DNA of 64,000 nt from Flavobacterium zhairuonense. Lineage in GTDB: Bacteria > Bacteroidota > Bacteroidia > Flavobacteriales > Flavobacteriaceae. The stretch is from positions 310,001 to 374,000 of the forward strand of contig NZ_SJSY01000074.1 of assembly GCF_004352915.1 (NCBI RefSeq). Reading direction: 5' to 3'. Below, in pieces: positions 51,734-61,349 of this stretch (its first letter is position 1; the number at the start of each line of letters is the position of its first letter). The translations under genes were made by a program, and so were the position numbers. The notes beneath the pieces were generated by a model, which was not told the DNA's origin, did not search any database, and saw only the letters and a list, made by a program, of their open reading frames with translations.

Positions 51734-52726
51734 TTATTCTTTCAAAAATACGATTAATGGTTTTATAAATTGGTCAAAAGATTCAATATGTGGCAAATGT
51801 CCCGTATTTGGAATTTCAACGAGTTTTGAATTCGGAATTGCTTTTTGAGTTCGTTTTCCTAATTCGGCGTAATTTCCCATTGTTGCTTGAATATCTTGAG
51901 AAACTAAAGGTTTTCCTAAAGCCGTTTTGTCTCTTGTTCCAATAATTAAAAGTGTAGGAACCTGAATGTTTTTGAACTCATATAGAACAGGTTGTGTAAA
52001 AATCATTTCATATAAAAGTGCCGAATTCCAAGCTACTTTATCATATTCAGGATCGGTTGTCCAACCTGCGCTGAGTTCGGCCCATTTTTGATAATCGGCA
52101 TTCCATTTTCCGTTGTAATAATTGGCCATTTGGTAATTTTTAATCGACTGAAAATTTTGTTTTTGCTCCGACTCGTACCACCAATCAACGGGTTTGTATG
52201 GAACGACTAATTTCCAGTCCTCCAAACCAATTGGGTTTTCGAGAACTAATTTTTCAGTCATTTCCGGATACATCAAAGCAAATCGTGTTGCCAACATGCC
52301 ACCCATCGAATGACCAAGAATAGTAGCTTTTCCAATTCCAAGATGATCCAATAATTTTTTAGTGTTTTCTGCCAATTGCTGAAAAGTATATTGAAAATTA
52401 TCTGGTTTTGATGATTTTCCGAAACCAATTTGATCCGGAACAATTACGCGGTAACCTGCTGCATTTAATGCTTTTATAGTAGTTTCCCAATAAGCTCCGT
52501 TAAAATTTTTTCCGTGAAGCAGTACAATATTTTTGTTGTTATAGTTTTCCGGAACAACGTCCATATAAAACATTTGCATGTATTGACGTTGATTGTTTAA
52601 TTCTAAAAATTGGACCGGAAATGGATATTCATAATTGGTCAAATTAATATCTAAGTGTTTAATGTTGGCATCTTGCGAAGAAGCCAAAAATGGGAATAAG
52701 AACAATAAGAGCTTTGCAATTTTCAT
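51734..52726 (-). CDS. Secreted alpha/beta hydrolase
   Basis: 330 residues from ATG 52726, which opens a signal peptide (LLFLFPFLASSQ); 32 upstream codons are rejected. Nucleophile elbow GHSMGG, oxyanion LLHGKNFNG, acid TRDKTALGK and histidine NTGHLPHIE are in the normal order. Substrate unknown. Confidence 0.9.
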   Translation of the reverse strand: MKIAKLLLFLFPFLASSQDANIKHLDINLTNYEYPFPVQFLELNNQRQYMQMFYMDVVPENYNNKNIVLLHGKNFNGAYWETTIKALNAAGYRVIVPDQIGFGKSSKPDNFQYTFQQLAENTKKLLDHLGIGKATILGHSMGGMLATRFALMYPEMTEKLVLENPIGLEDWKLVVPYKPVDWWYESEQKQNFQSIKNYQMANYYNGKWNADYQKWAELSAGWTTDPEYDKVAWNSALLYEMIFTQPVLYEFKNIQVPTLLIIGTRDKTALGKPLVSQDIQATMGNYAELGKRTQKAIPNSKLVEIPNTGHLPHIESFDQFIKPLIVFLKE

Positions 52727-53007
52727 TTTGAGCTGATTATATGTTGGAAGCATAAAATTACCGTTAACCAATTTGAAATGCAAAGAATAGGGTCTTAAAG
52801 TTATCAGAAAAAAAGTTTTCAAAATGGTTTGCTGATTTTTATTGCCAATAATCGATGATTTATTGAAATTTTATCGATTAAATGACTCTGATTTTGAAAA
52901 TAATGCATTTTGACGAGTAATGTTACACTTCAGAGGACTTCTTTTATTAACAGGAAAAAAGTATGTAATTTAGTATCAGAAAGTTGTAAGCTAAAAAAAA
53001 TAGTATT

Positions 53008-53700
53008 ATGAAAAAAACGATACTTTTATTCCTGCTCACAGTCCCCACATTTGCCCAAGAACTCAATACATTTGATTTCGCCGTTATAAATTCAACCTTA
53101 ATTTCTGCAAATATCGATCTTGATAAAGGCCGGAGCGTTGTCGCGGCCAATGAAGATCAATATTCGGCTTATTTTCAGTACGCCTTTAGTATGTGTGACG
53201 ACGATATTATTTTTGGCGCTGGAATTGACAAGTCGGAAATTGATCGGACTTATATTGGCTACATCGGAAAAATTTGCGGAAAATTCAGAGCCACGATTGG
53301 TGTTGGATATCTCGAGTCGAGGAGCGGTTATGATGGAACTTTTACAGGTTTCAGCGTTTCATGGCATTTTTCTGAAAATACATATATAGGCGGAAATCTG
53401 GAAAATCTACATTCAACAAGTGTGGATTACGAAACCGATGAAAGTTTTGATTATTATAAAAAATTGGTTCCGAAAGTTTTTGGAAGTTATGAAATTATCC
53501 CACATGTGATTGCTTTTGGACAATTGAGTTCAAGAGTGAATGATATTGCCTTGAAATATCAAGTTCGCCGATTTTCTGCTGGCGGATTTTATTCTGGACA
53601 TTCAGTAGGAGGCATCTTCGGAACTGTTAATGTTGGTCGATTTGCCTTTTCCTGCAGTACAACTTTTGAGAAAGTAAATTTTGGACTTAAGTTTGAATAA
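53008..53700 (+). CDS. Secreted beta-rich protein, probable outer-membrane
   Basis: 230 residues with a short signal peptide (LLFLLTVPTFAQ). The mature part alternates Gly/aromatic strands (AYFQYAFSMCDDDIIFGAGID, YIGYIGKICGKFRATIGVGYLE, FSVSWHFSENTYIGGN) and ends in VNFGLKFE. Two cysteines (CDDD, KICG) could pair. It reads as a small barrel. The family is unknown. Confidence 0.7.
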   Translation: MKKTILLFLLTVPTFAQELNTFDFAVINSTLISANIDLDKGRSVVAANEDQYSAYFQYAFSMCDDDIIFGAGIDKSEIDRTYIGYIGKICGKFRATIGVGYLESRSGYDGTFTGFSVSWHFSENTYIGGNLENLHSTSVDYETDESFDYYKKLVPKVFGSYEIIPHVIAFGQLSSRVNDIALKYQVRRFSAGGFYSGHSVGGIFGTVNVGRFAFSCSTTFEKVNFGLKFE

Positions 53701-53762
53701 AATATTCTCCATATTTTCTAACACATAGAAACATAGATTTTATGTTTAAAAAGAGTGCTAAA

Positions 53763-53797
53763 AAGAAACGCGTTTCTTATCACATAGTTGCTATGTG
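53763..53797. repeat. Two small hairpins between convergent genes
   Basis: AAGAAACGCGTTTCTT (53763-53778) is a perfect 16-bp palindrome and CACATAG-TTG-CTATGTG (53781-53797) follows. They lie between the secreted protein (+) and mscS (-); ATAG/ACATAG words are also repeated upstream. Confidence 0.6.
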
Positions 53798-53869
53798 CAT
53801 TTAAATTAGTGAAACGTCTTATTTTAAGATAGTAGGGCTATATCTCGATGTGTTAAAATAATTTTTGGA

Positions 53870-54706
53870 TTACTGCTTAATTGTCACTACTCTTTGTGGA
53901 TACGGAATATCGATTTTGGCATCATCAAAACGTTTTTTAATGCTTTGAAGCAAATCACAATACATTACAAAACCATCTGTAGAGTTTTTTGCCCATGCCC
54001 ACGCTTTTAAATTTACGCTAGAATCTGCCAATGCAACAACGCGAGCGACAACCAGGGGTGTGTTTTGCTTTTTGGCTTCGGCAGTTCTGGTGTCAATAAA
54101 AAATGGATGTTTGGCAATTTCATCTTGCATGATTTTTAATGCCTCTTCGATATTTGATTCATAACCAATTCCGATTTCTATTATTTTACAGCATTTTGTG
54201 TCGTGCATATTGGTGTTTACAATAATTTGAGCGCTGATTACAGAATTAGGAATAATGATTCGGTTGTTTTCAGCATCTTTAAGAACTACTTGTCTTAAAT
54301 TGATATCTTCCACTGTTCCGACAAAATTGTTGATTGTGATTTTATCGTTGATTTTAAAAGGTTTAAAAATCACCAAAAAGATGCCGCTGACAATATTGCT
54401 TAAAGCTTGTTGTGAAGCTAAACCGGCAACGAGAGAAATAACCCCGGCGCCAGCTAAAAAGGAATGCCCGATGATTTTAAATTCAGGAATTTGAATTAGG
54501 GCAAAAGCAAATCCGAGAATGTAAATTACAGTTATTATTAAGTGTTTTAAGAACTTAAAACCGGTTGCGTCATATTCTTTGTCGTTTAATTTTCGGTACA
54601 AAAAATAACGAAGAATTTTATCTGTTAAAGCGCCCAAGACTATTGTAACAACGGCAATAATAACAATAAAAAATAAGATTCTAAAGTCTTTTAAATAATC
54701 AATCAT
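53870..54706 (-). CDS. Small-conductance mechanosensitive channel (MscS family)
   Basis: 278 residues. Three hydrophobic segments (about 10-30, 50-70, 75-105), the pore helix GHSFLAGAGVISLVAGLASQQALSN and the beta domain FKINDKITINNFVGTVEDINLRQVVLKDAENNRIIIPNSVI follow the MscS order. The inner-membrane channel opens under membrane tension. Confidence 0.92.
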   Translation of the reverse strand: MIDYLKDFRILFFIVIIAVVTIVLGALTDKILRYFLYRKLNDKEYDATGFKFLKHLIITVIYILGFAFALIQIPEFKIIGHSFLAGAGVISLVAGLASQQALSNIVSGIFLVIFKPFKINDKITINNFVGTVEDINLRQVVLKDAENNRIIIPNSVISAQIIVNTNMHDTKCCKIIEIGIGYESNIEEALKIMQDEIAKHPFFIDTRTAEAKKQNTPLVVARVVALADSSVNLKAWAWAKNSTDGFVMYCDLLQSIKKRFDDAKIDIPYPQRVVTIKQ

Positions 54707-54727
54707 ATACTGTCATTTTTTAGAAAA

Positions 54728-54769
54728 AAAATCCAAAAAACAATTTTTGAATATTGCTTTTTGGATTTT
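54728..54769 (-). terminator. Intrinsic terminator of the thioesterase gene
   Basis: AAAATCCAAAAAACAAT pairs with ATTGCTTTTTGGATTTT with one mismatch, and T residues follow on the minus strand. Confidence 0.7.
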
Positions 54770-54798
54770 ATAAAGTTAAGACAAATATTTGTTCGATT

Positions 54799-55236
54799 TT
54801 ATAGTCCAACAAAATCGTCGCTTTTTGGGAAAATGCTCAACGCTTCGATCGCAATTTCTGGCGTTGGAGAAGCTAGTTTTCTAAGTTTTGTGTCCATCCA
54901 CGCGCCATCAACAGTAATGGTTGCGCAAAGTGTATCATCTTCTCTTCTGAATTCGTGAATGATAGACCAGCGAGAAGCATCGGCTTTCATTTTTGATGTT
55001 TTGGTATGAATGAATATTTTGTCTGAAAGTTTTAATTCTTTTCTGAAAACGCATTCTTCTCTAAATAAAACCGGTCCAAAACCCTGTGTTTGCATTACTT
55101 TCAAAGTCAAACCAAGTTCTTCAAGGATTTCAATTCGATGCTGTGCACCAAAATCATAATAAGCACTGTGGCGAACGTGAAAATTCGGGTCTAAATCGGA
55201 CCAGCGAAAAGAAATTTCTTTAATAAATGAAGCCAT
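54799..55236 (-). CDS. Hotdog-fold acyl-CoA thioesterase
   Basis: 145 residues. SDLDPNFHVRHSAYYDFG is the 4HBT/YbgC-type motif with the catalytic aspartate, then a beta-rich body (FIHTKTSKMKADASRWSIIHEF). It should hydrolyse acyl-CoA thioesters in the cytoplasm; substrate unknown. Confidence 0.85.
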   Translation of the reverse strand: MASFIKEISFRWSDLDPNFHVRHSAYYDFGAQHRIEILEELGLTLKVMQTQGFGPVLFREECVFRKELKLSDKIFIHTKTSKMKADASRWSIIHEFRREDDTLCATITVDGAWMDTKLRKLASPTPEIAIEALSIFPKSDDFVGL

Positions 55237-55355
55237 TTTGTATTTGTAATTAATGAGAAACCGAAATTACAAATAAAAAATAGACGAATAACATAAAATT
55301 ACTATGCATGCATATTTTTATTATTTGCCAATTTTGCAATATTTGGCAGAATAAT

Positions 55356-56126
55356 CTATTTTGCAAGCAGTTTTTTGATTTCAGTGGCAATGTTATCTAG
55401 ATTTCCTTCAGCATTTCCTGTCGCCGTAAATTTTACAACTCCATTTTGATCAATCACGAAGTTTTTAGGAATTGAATTTGTGGCATAATCGTTCCAAATT
55501 TTTCGGTCGGCATCGATTCCGTAATTAAAATTCAGTCCGTCACCTTTAAGTTTAACAACTTTTTTTGCTACTATTTTTTCAGCTTCTCCACTTGAAATGG
55601 CTAAAAACATAAAATTGTCGTTTTTGAATGGCTCTAGAATTTTTTCCGGAACATCATAAAATTCTTGAAGGCAAGGCGCGCACCAAGTTGCCCAAAAATT
55701 GACAAGAACCACTTTTCCTTTTAAATCGGAAAGTTTTATTTCTTTGCCATCAACAAGTTTCAAGGTAAAATCTTTGGCTTTATCGTTTACATTCAGAAGA
55801 TATTCGGGATTTTCTTTTTTGGCTATTTTTTCAGGAGTTGAACTACTATTTTCTGGTTTTGCAACGTCATAAATCTCGACCAAGCTTATAAACTCTGTAT
55901 CTCCAATTTTATCTCCAAATTTTTTTGCAAATTCATTTCTTTTTTCTTCCGAAACACCATTTGACATTGATTTTATACGCCCTTCTTTGCCATATTCTTC
56001 AAGTTGTTGCATGGTGATAATTTCATTGTTAGCTATGATTACTCTTTCGGGTTTTTTGGCGACTTTAGTTTGTGCGTAAAAGAATGGTGTAATTAACAAA
56101 AGAGTAAAACAAATTAATTTTTTCAT
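55356..56126 (-). CDS. TlpA-like periplasmic thioredoxin
   Basis: 256 residues with signal peptide (LLLITPFFYAQ). The C-terminal half has FWATWCAPC (WCAPC active site), cis-proline segment SIPKNFVID and the TlpA insertion. The N-terminal 115 residues are charged and unassigned. It reduces disulfides in the periplasm, typically for cytochrome c maturation or envelope repair. Confidence 0.9.
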   Translation of the reverse strand: MKKLICFTLLLITPFFYAQTKVAKKPERVIIANNEIITMQQLEEYGKEGRIKSMSNGVSEEKRNEFAKKFGDKIGDTEFISLVEIYDVAKPENSSSTPEKIAKKENPEYLLNVNDKAKDFTLKLVDGKEIKLSDLKGKVVLVNFWATWCAPCLQEFYDVPEKILEPFKNDNFMFLAISSGEAEKIVAKKVVKLKGDGLNFNYGIDADRKIWNDYATNSIPKNFVIDQNGVVKFTATGNAEGNLDNIATEIKKLLAK

Positions 56127-56217
56127 GGGTTAGATTTTATAGTTTTTTGATAAATATAGAACTTTTTTATAAGAGAAATTTTAATTATTTATCGATTGTT
56201 TAAAATCTAGGTTGTTG

Positions 56218-57321
56218 TTAATTGGTTAATTTTGAGTGAACTTGTTTTTGTTCGGAGAATTTAAGAAGGAAATCAGCGATTATTTCGGTTTCTTCGATAA
56301 GAAAGCTTGCGTCGAAGTATTTGATGTAAGGAAGCAATTCATCAACCGTGAGGATTTTTACAAATTGAAATTCCTCAATAGGCTTTTTATTGGTAAAAAC
56401 AATGATGTTTTTGATTGGCACTTTTCTGTTTCCCCAATATTGCCGAGAAAAATCATGGTTTAGTTTGCTTATTTGATTGTTGAATAGTCTGAACAAAGCA
56501 TAATTGGTTCTAAGGACTTGTTCAACAGGAGAGCGCAAATCGAGATTACTTATAGAATCTTCGCTCCAGTTTTTCGTTTCGATCAGAAAAATTCCAGCGG
56601 GAGATATTAAAAGATGATCGATTTGAATCGAATGAATGTGGTCGTGATTGTTTTTATTATAGATTGATGGATTGAAAGTGCAGCAAAAATCATTTATCAA
56701 AATGTAATCGTCGGTTAATTTTTTGAGCATGCTTTCAACTTTTTGCTCGCCAACTGCGCCGTAAATAGTATTGCTTAGCGTTTCTATTATTTCTTTTTTC
56801 TTCTCAAAAGCTTGCAAATCGTAAAAACTGCTTTCGTTTACAACATTTTGAAAATTGGTAGCAATATACTCGAACCGTTTATTTTTTCGAAGAAGCTGTT
56901 TCTTTACCTCATAATTAAATAGGAAGATTTCGTAATGATATTTAAGTTGTGCCGACCAAAATTTTGTGCAGATAACAAGGTTGAGCCAATAATCTTTTAT
57001 TGTTGGAATAATTCTAGAATGAGTTTCCGGAAGGTTTTCAATTTCGTCATTAAAATTGTCGAGTTGCTGTCTTAATTGCAGTTCGAGAAGCATTTTCTTT
57101 TGCGGAATGAAAGTGTTTAATTCAGAAAGATCTTTTTCGAGCGCTGATTTTTCTTCTTCAATAAATAAAGTATGATTGGAAATGATTTGCTCTTCGTTGA
57201 TTTTATGATTTTTCCGAAAATTAATCAATTCGTTTAACGAATGAAAATGGTCAATGTTATATCTGACTAAATCAATTTGTAAAGTATTTAGACATCCAAT
57301 GGTATTATAAACTCTGCACAT
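56218..57321 (-). CDS. NERD (nuclease-related) domain protein
   Basis: 367 residues. The first 180 residues form coiled-coil helices. The NERD core at about 190-300 reads GAVGEQKVESMLKKL then IDHLLISPAGIFLIETKNW, with conserved E, D and ExK nuclease-like residues. NERD proteins are predicted nucleases, some linked to plasmids or defence. No partner gene is adjacent. Cytoplasmic. Confidence 0.8.
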   Translation of the reverse strand: MCRVYNTIGCLNTLQIDLVRYNIDHFHSLNELINFRKNHKINEEQIISNHTLFIEEEKSALEKDLSELNTFIPQKKMLLELQLRQQLDNFNDEIENLPETHSRIIPTIKDYWLNLVICTKFWSAQLKYHYEIFLFNYEVKKQLLRKNKRFEYIATNFQNVVNESSFYDLQAFEKKKEIIETLSNTIYGAVGEQKVESMLKKLTDDYILINDFCCTFNPSIYNKNNHDHIHSIQIDHLLISPAGIFLIETKNWSEDSISNLDLRSPVEQVLRTNYALFRLFNNQISKLNHDFSRQYWGNRKVPIKNIIVFTNKKPIEEFQFVKILTVDELLPYIKYFDASFLIEETEIIADFLLKFSEQKQVHSKLTN

Positions 57322-57366
57322 TTTCTCTCTTCATTAATTACCATGCGATATAATTTATTGAGATGT

Positions 57367-57828
57367 TTATAGGCTCATTTTCGATAATTCAACTTCAAGT
57401 TTATCAAAGTTTTCTTCATTTTTATCGACAACGTAAGGTTTCAGTTTTTGGCATTCTTCGACGGTTTCAAAAAGCATTTTAAAAATGACTTTTGTCTTGT
57501 TTTTGTCGATCGTTTCAAATGTTGTCAGAATTTGGAACAATGGTTTTGAATAACGTTTCCAAGCAATAAGATTGGGTCTGTCAATTTTTATGAATTCGCA
57601 TTCATTGGCATAATTTCCAGCTTCAGGCCCATGCATGATAAAGCTCCATTTTCCGCCTTCGCAAAAATTAAATTCGCTGAAAGTATTGGTAAAGCCTTTT
57701 GGTCCCCACCAATTTTTCAAATGATCAGGATCACTCCAAGCTTTGAAAACCAGTTCTTGGGGAAAATTCAGAACTCGGGTTGTCACGATTTCTGATTCTG
57801 GCGTGGTTATGATGATTTCTGATCTCAT
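57367..57828 (-). CDS. AHSA1-type SRPBCC protein
   Basis: 153 residues. FPQELVFKAWSDPDHLKNWWGPKGFTNT is the standard opening of AHSA1/SRPBCC proteins, followed by GGKWSFIMHGPEAGNYANECEF. It should bind a hydrophobic ligand in the cytoplasm. Function unknown. Confidence 0.85.
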   Translation of the reverse strand: MRSEIIITTPESEIVTTRVLNFPQELVFKAWSDPDHLKNWWGPKGFTNTFSEFNFCEGGKWSFIMHGPEAGNYANECEFIKIDRPNLIAWKRYSKPLFQILTTFETIDKNKTKVIFKMLFETVEECQKLKPYVVDKNEENFDKLEVELSKMSL

Positions 57829-57859
57829 TTTATATTCTTATTTAATTAAAAATATGGAT

Positions 57860-58327
57860 TTAGGGTTTTTCTAAATTATCCCATTCGTATTCTATTTTGT
57901 TTATTTTGAGGTAATATGGAATTAAAAGCAAAAGTTCTAATCGCAATTCGATATGTCCATTTCCATGAGTAAATGGAATCACAAACATAGAAGCAACGCA
58001 AATTACAAATCCTATAATAGCGTCAAATTTTGCAATTGAAATTGCATTAGGTTTTTCAAACCAAAGTGAGTAGCTAGCAAATCCTTTTAATACCATTATT
58101 GAAATGATAAAAATCCCAGTAACAGAATAGGAAGTATTGGTTTCAAAGCCATATAGCGATAAGTGAACATTTGGCGTAAAGGCATTTCCTATAAGTGTGC
58201 CCAATCCGCAAACGGCCAAAATCATAAAAATCCAACAAAATGTTTTAATCCACCAAGGGAGTAAACTTCTTCGGATGATTTCGGGTTTGTCAAATTCGTC
58301 AAATTTGCTTTGTAATTCTTCACTCAT
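57860..58327 (-). CDS. Four-helix membrane protein of unknown function
   Basis: 155 residues with hydrophobic segments at about 25-45, 65-80, 100-120 and 125-140. Lies 31 bp after the SRPBCC start on the same strand side, so a shared transcript is possible. No family recognised. Confidence 0.65.
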   Translation of the reverse strand: MSEELQSKFDEFDKPEIIRRSLLPWWIKTFCWIFMILAVCGLGTLIGNAFTPNVHLSLYGFETNTSYSVTGIFIISIMVLKGFASYSLWFEKPNAISIAKFDAIIGFVICVASMFVIPFTHGNGHIELRLELLLLIPYYLKINKIEYEWDNLEKP

Positions 58328-58457
58328 TCTTTTGTTTTTTGGTCGTTAGTAAATGGTATTTTTATTCAGTATAAATGATTTACCGAAATTACGTAAAATA
58401 TTAAAATCAGTAGGAGTATTTGGTTAAAAATTAAAATGATGGTTTCTGACGCATTCC

Positions 58458-59720
58458 TTATTTTTCTTTCAAAGAATTTATTTTTTTAACAATCCAAGGC
58501 AATGTAAGTCCTTGCCCAATAATAGTTATCAATACAACTGCTACAGAAATAAAAATAATGGCATTTCGTTCCGGAAAAGGAGTTCCATCTTCTAAAAACT
58601 TGGGCAAACCCAAAGCAATTGCGAGCGAAACAATGCCGCGCATTCCAGACCAGCTTATAATTAAGCTATTTCCAAAATCAAGCAACGCATGCTCACTGAC
58701 TTTTCGCTTTCTTTTTTTGTTCTTTTGAAAAGCCTTCTGCAGATTCTTCTTTTGGAAAAAGACCCTTGTCATTCTCGTTAATAATGCAATGATGGTGATT
58801 ATTAGAGCATAACCAATATAAGGCAAAATCATGCCGTTATCAATATCTTTCAAAATGTATCGAAAATTGAGCCCAATGAGGATAAAAATCAACCCGTTGA
58901 GCAGAAAAATAATAACATCCCAAAGACTTCTAGCATTGTTTTTTAAATTTTCGGGCAAAATTTTGTTGCTGAAACGTGCCATTGCCAAACCTAAAATAAC
59001 AACCGCAATTACGCCTGAAACATGCAAATGTTCTGCTACTAAATAAGTCACAAAAGGCATTAAAAGCATAAAACTCACTGTGACGTTGATGTTGTCTCGA
59101 ACTTTTTTCAGGATTAAAGCTAAAATTTTGCCCATTACAAAACCAACTAAGAATCCGCCACCAAGCAAGAAAACAAATTCGAATGTCGCTTTCCAGATTA
59201 TAAATGCAGAACCCATAACCGCAGCTACAGCAAAACGATAAGCAACCAATGCTGATGCATCGTTGATCAGGCTTTCGCCTTCGAGTATGGTCAACGTTTT
59301 TTCTGGAATATCGAGCCCTTTTGTAATATTTACTGCTGCAACTGCATCTGTAGCAGAAAGTATGGCGCCAAGAACAAAAGACAAAGGCCAGCTCATTCCG
59401 GGAATCATATAATGTGAAGCTACAGCAATCCAAAAAGTAGTCAGGAAAACTAACGGAATGGCTAATGTACTTATCGTGCTGAGATTTGTTTTAAAATGTT
59501 TTGGCGAAATATTAAACGAAGCGTCATACAATAATGGAGGCAGAAATATCAAAAAAATAATTTCTGGATTGATTTCGATTTCGTTCATTGTCGGAATAAA
59601 ACCAATGGCAACTCCAACAATAACCAAAAGAATAGGATAGGGCAGTTTTGATTTTTCGGCAAATGCTGAAAGACCAATCACAATGGCTAATATGAAAATG
59701 ATTATGGTGTAGTTTTCCAT
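58458..59720 (-). CDS. Na+/H+ antiporter, CPA1 family
   Basis: 420 residues with about twelve hydrophobic segments. GAILSATDAVAAVNITKG and LLNDASALVAYRFAVAAV-type sequence (ESLINDASALVAYRF) carry the conserved ND pair, and SWSGMRGIVSLAIALGLP the CPA1 arginine motif. It exchanges Na+ for H+ at the inner membrane. It lies left of an accessory region. Confidence 0.92.
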   Translation of the reverse strand: MENYTIIIFILAIVIGLSAFAEKSKLPYPILLVIVGVAIGFIPTMNEIEINPEIIFLIFLPPLLYDASFNISPKHFKTNLSTISTLAIPLVFLTTFWIAVASHYMIPGMSWPLSFVLGAILSATDAVAAVNITKGLDIPEKTLTILEGESLINDASALVAYRFAVAAVMGSAFIIWKATFEFVFLLGGGFLVGFVMGKILALILKKVRDNINVTVSFMLLMPFVTYLVAEHLHVSGVIAVVILGLAMARFSNKILPENLKNNARSLWDVIIFLLNGLIFILIGLNFRYILKDIDNGMILPYIGYALIITIIALLTRMTRVFFQKKNLQKAFQKNKKRKRKVSEHALLDFGNSLIISWSGMRGIVSLAIALGLPKFLEDGTPFPERNAIIFISVAVVLITIIGQGLTLPWIVKKINSLKEK

Positions 59721-59797
59721 TAGTGCAGATATGTTAATATTTGTTATTCATTTGTCTTTTTGGTTGCATAATTCTTAAAAATGAAATTTTCCTTATT

Positions 59798-59896
59798 TCA
59801 AATATAAATTTCTGCATGATTTTTTTCCATTGTGTACAATTTTCCAAGAACAAAACCATCTTTAAATTCAGCCAAATGCCCAGCTTGCTTGTAGCG
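59798..59896 (-). pseudogene. C-terminal relic of an unidentified protein
   Basis: A 32-codon frame without start ends YTMEKNHAEIYI then TGA at 59800-59798. It is protein-like (GHLAEFKDGFVLGKLY), while the overlapping longer frame is not. A stop lies seven codons upstream. I could not identify the parent. Confidence 0.4.
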
Positions 59897-59914
59897 TGTG
59901 TTAGCAGAATTATC

Positions 59915-60379
59915 TTAAGGTTTATTATGTATTCCTCCAAATATTTCACTACCAGTAAATCGAAAAAAACGTTTACAATCAGTAGTCATTTTCATGTATG
60001 CTAGTTTTTCTTCACTATCTATAAAATTGTTTTTAGTTTTATCTATTTTTTTCAACATATTATAGAAAAATTCTGTTCCATCTTCATTTTTATCAACAGG
60101 GATTTTAAAAGTATATCCTTCTAATAAATTATTTTCAAATCGTAAAACATAAAACACAGTTTTTATCGATGAAAGCACTTCAGTTTTTTCATGAAACTCT
60201 ATTATAAATACTTCATTCGAGATAATTGTTTTTTTGAATTTTGATTTATCTCTAAAATTGAAACCTTTTGCTGAAGTATCCAAATCGAATTTTTTAATGT
60301 TTAATTCACTGAAATCGAATTTACATTCTGATTTATTCATGCAAAAAGACAATAAAATAGATAAGAGAAAAATTTTCAT
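59915..60379 (-). CDS. Small exported protein of unknown function
   Basis: 154 residues. The N-terminus (MKIFLLSILLSFCMNKSEC) is a signal or lipoprotein-like leader with C14 or C19 as possible lipid site. The rest is charged with no known motif. First (most downstream) of three small minus-strand genes separated by palindromes. Confidence 0.6.
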   Translation of the reverse strand: MKIFLLSILLSFCMNKSECKFDFSELNIKKFDLDTSAKGFNFRDKSKFKKTIISNEVFIIEFHEKTEVLSSIKTVFYVLRFENNLLEGYTFKIPVDKNEDGTEFFYNMLKKIDKTKNNFIDSEEKLAYMKMTTDCKRFFRFTGSEIFGGIHNKP

Positions 60380-60399
60380 AAGGTTAATTTTAGCATTTA

Positions 60400-60536
60400 G
60401 TTTGGCGATATTTCTGCTAACGTTCTCGTGCTTGGTGAAGGTTGCGAAGTTCGGGACTGCTTATTTTCTGTTAAAGATAAAATTTCTTGCGAGACGTAAA
60501 CGTGATTTTACCGCTAAATTTGCAATATCGCCAAAC
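60400..60536. repeat. Long intergenic palindrome 1
   Basis: GTTTGGCGATATT (60400-60412) and AATATCGCCAAAC (60524-60536) are perfect complements around 111 bp that also hold AACG words and TTGCGA/TCGCAA. Similar in plan to the element at 61199-61298. Such boundaries resemble gene-cassette recombination sites, but attC core motifs were not confirmed. Confidence 0.65.
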
Positions 60537-60556
60537 GGATGTTGTTCGTTCACATT

Positions 60557-61162
60557 TTAATAATGTTGTTCAACTTCTTCTGTCCGTTTTACAATATTCC
60601 CATCGTTAGTATCTACCAAAATAGTTGAAGACATACCATCTCCATTTTTCATTATCCATTTTCTTATTTGCCAATAGGATTTATTTTCAATTACTACCAA
60701 ATCTATTTCAATGTCGGGCATTACGTAATTTTGTTTTTTTGCAATCTCGATCGCCGTTGTGTATGGCACATTGAATAACGAATCAAAATTTGTTGTTTTT
60801 TTCAAGTTTCCATTTTCAAGATAAAATTTCCAATTGCCAATGCATATCAATTCTTCTTTTGTAAATGTGCCTTCTTCCTTAATCTTTCCATTTGGATAGA
60901 ATTGTCTCCAATAAAATAGCTTGGTCAGTCTATCTTCTAAAACTTCAAAATGTTTATATCCTGATTTATACTTTTCTGTAACTATAGTGAAATTCAAACT
61001 ATCCTTAATCTGTCTTTTCTCTTGACTTACTAGTGTATCAATGACACTGTAAACTTGAATATAAAGCGGCCCTCTGAAAAGAATTTCACTTTTTATATTT
61101 TTTTTTGATGTTTGTGAAAAACACAAAGATGAAAGAATTAAGAATATCAATATTTTTTTCAT
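60557..61162 (-). CDS. Exported MORN/YwqK-like repeat protein
   Basis: 201 residues from ATG 61162, which opens a signal peptide (ILIFLILSSLCFSQ). A start nine codons upstream is rejected. RQFYPNGKIKEEGTFTKEE and GNWKFYLENGNLKKTTNF are MORN_2/YwqK-type units (G-x-W-x-x-Y-x-x-N-G), a family that includes antitoxin-like and surface proteins. The rest is unassigned. Confidence 0.7.
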   Translation of the reverse strand: MKKILIFLILSSLCFSQTSKKNIKSEILFRGPLYIQVYSVIDTLVSQEKRQIKDSLNFTIVTEKYKSGYKHFEVLEDRLTKLFYWRQFYPNGKIKEEGTFTKEELICIGNWKFYLENGNLKKTTNFDSLFNVPYTTAIEIAKKQNYVMPDIEIDLVVIENKSYWQIRKWIMKNGDGMSSTILVDTNDGNIVKRTEEVEQHY

Positions 61163-61198
61163 TCGAGTGCTGTTTAATGTGACACACAACGCTCTGAC

Positions 61199-61298
61199 GT
61201 TGCAAGTGGTTTGCGAGTTTAGAAACTGAGTATTTTCAGCTTAACGAAAATACGATGAAAAACCGTTAATTCTACTAAATTCGCAAATCGTTTGTAAC
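61199..61298. repeat. Long intergenic palindrome 2, wobble-paired
   Basis: 61199-61222 and 61275-61298 are 24-bp arms matching at 19 of 24 positions, and all five mismatches would be G-T (G-U) pairs on the plus strand. A second hairpin GTATTTTC/GAAAATAC (61230-61237, 61246-61253) lies inside. It separates two minus-strand genes. Confidence 0.75.
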
Positions 61299-61349
61299 CA
61301 TGGTTGGCAGTAGTTTTTTATTTAGTTACATTTTTCCATTCTTAAAGTT

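Noticed and set aside
59734..59949. 71-codon minus-strand frame right of the antiporter
   Set aside because: The neighbouring frame (59798-59896) is the protein-like one, so this is an out-of-frame reading of the relic.
60400..61298. Calling the palindromes integron attC sites outright
   Set aside because: The R' and R'' core motifs (GTTRRRY, RYYYAAC) were not found at the expected places and no intact integrase is present.
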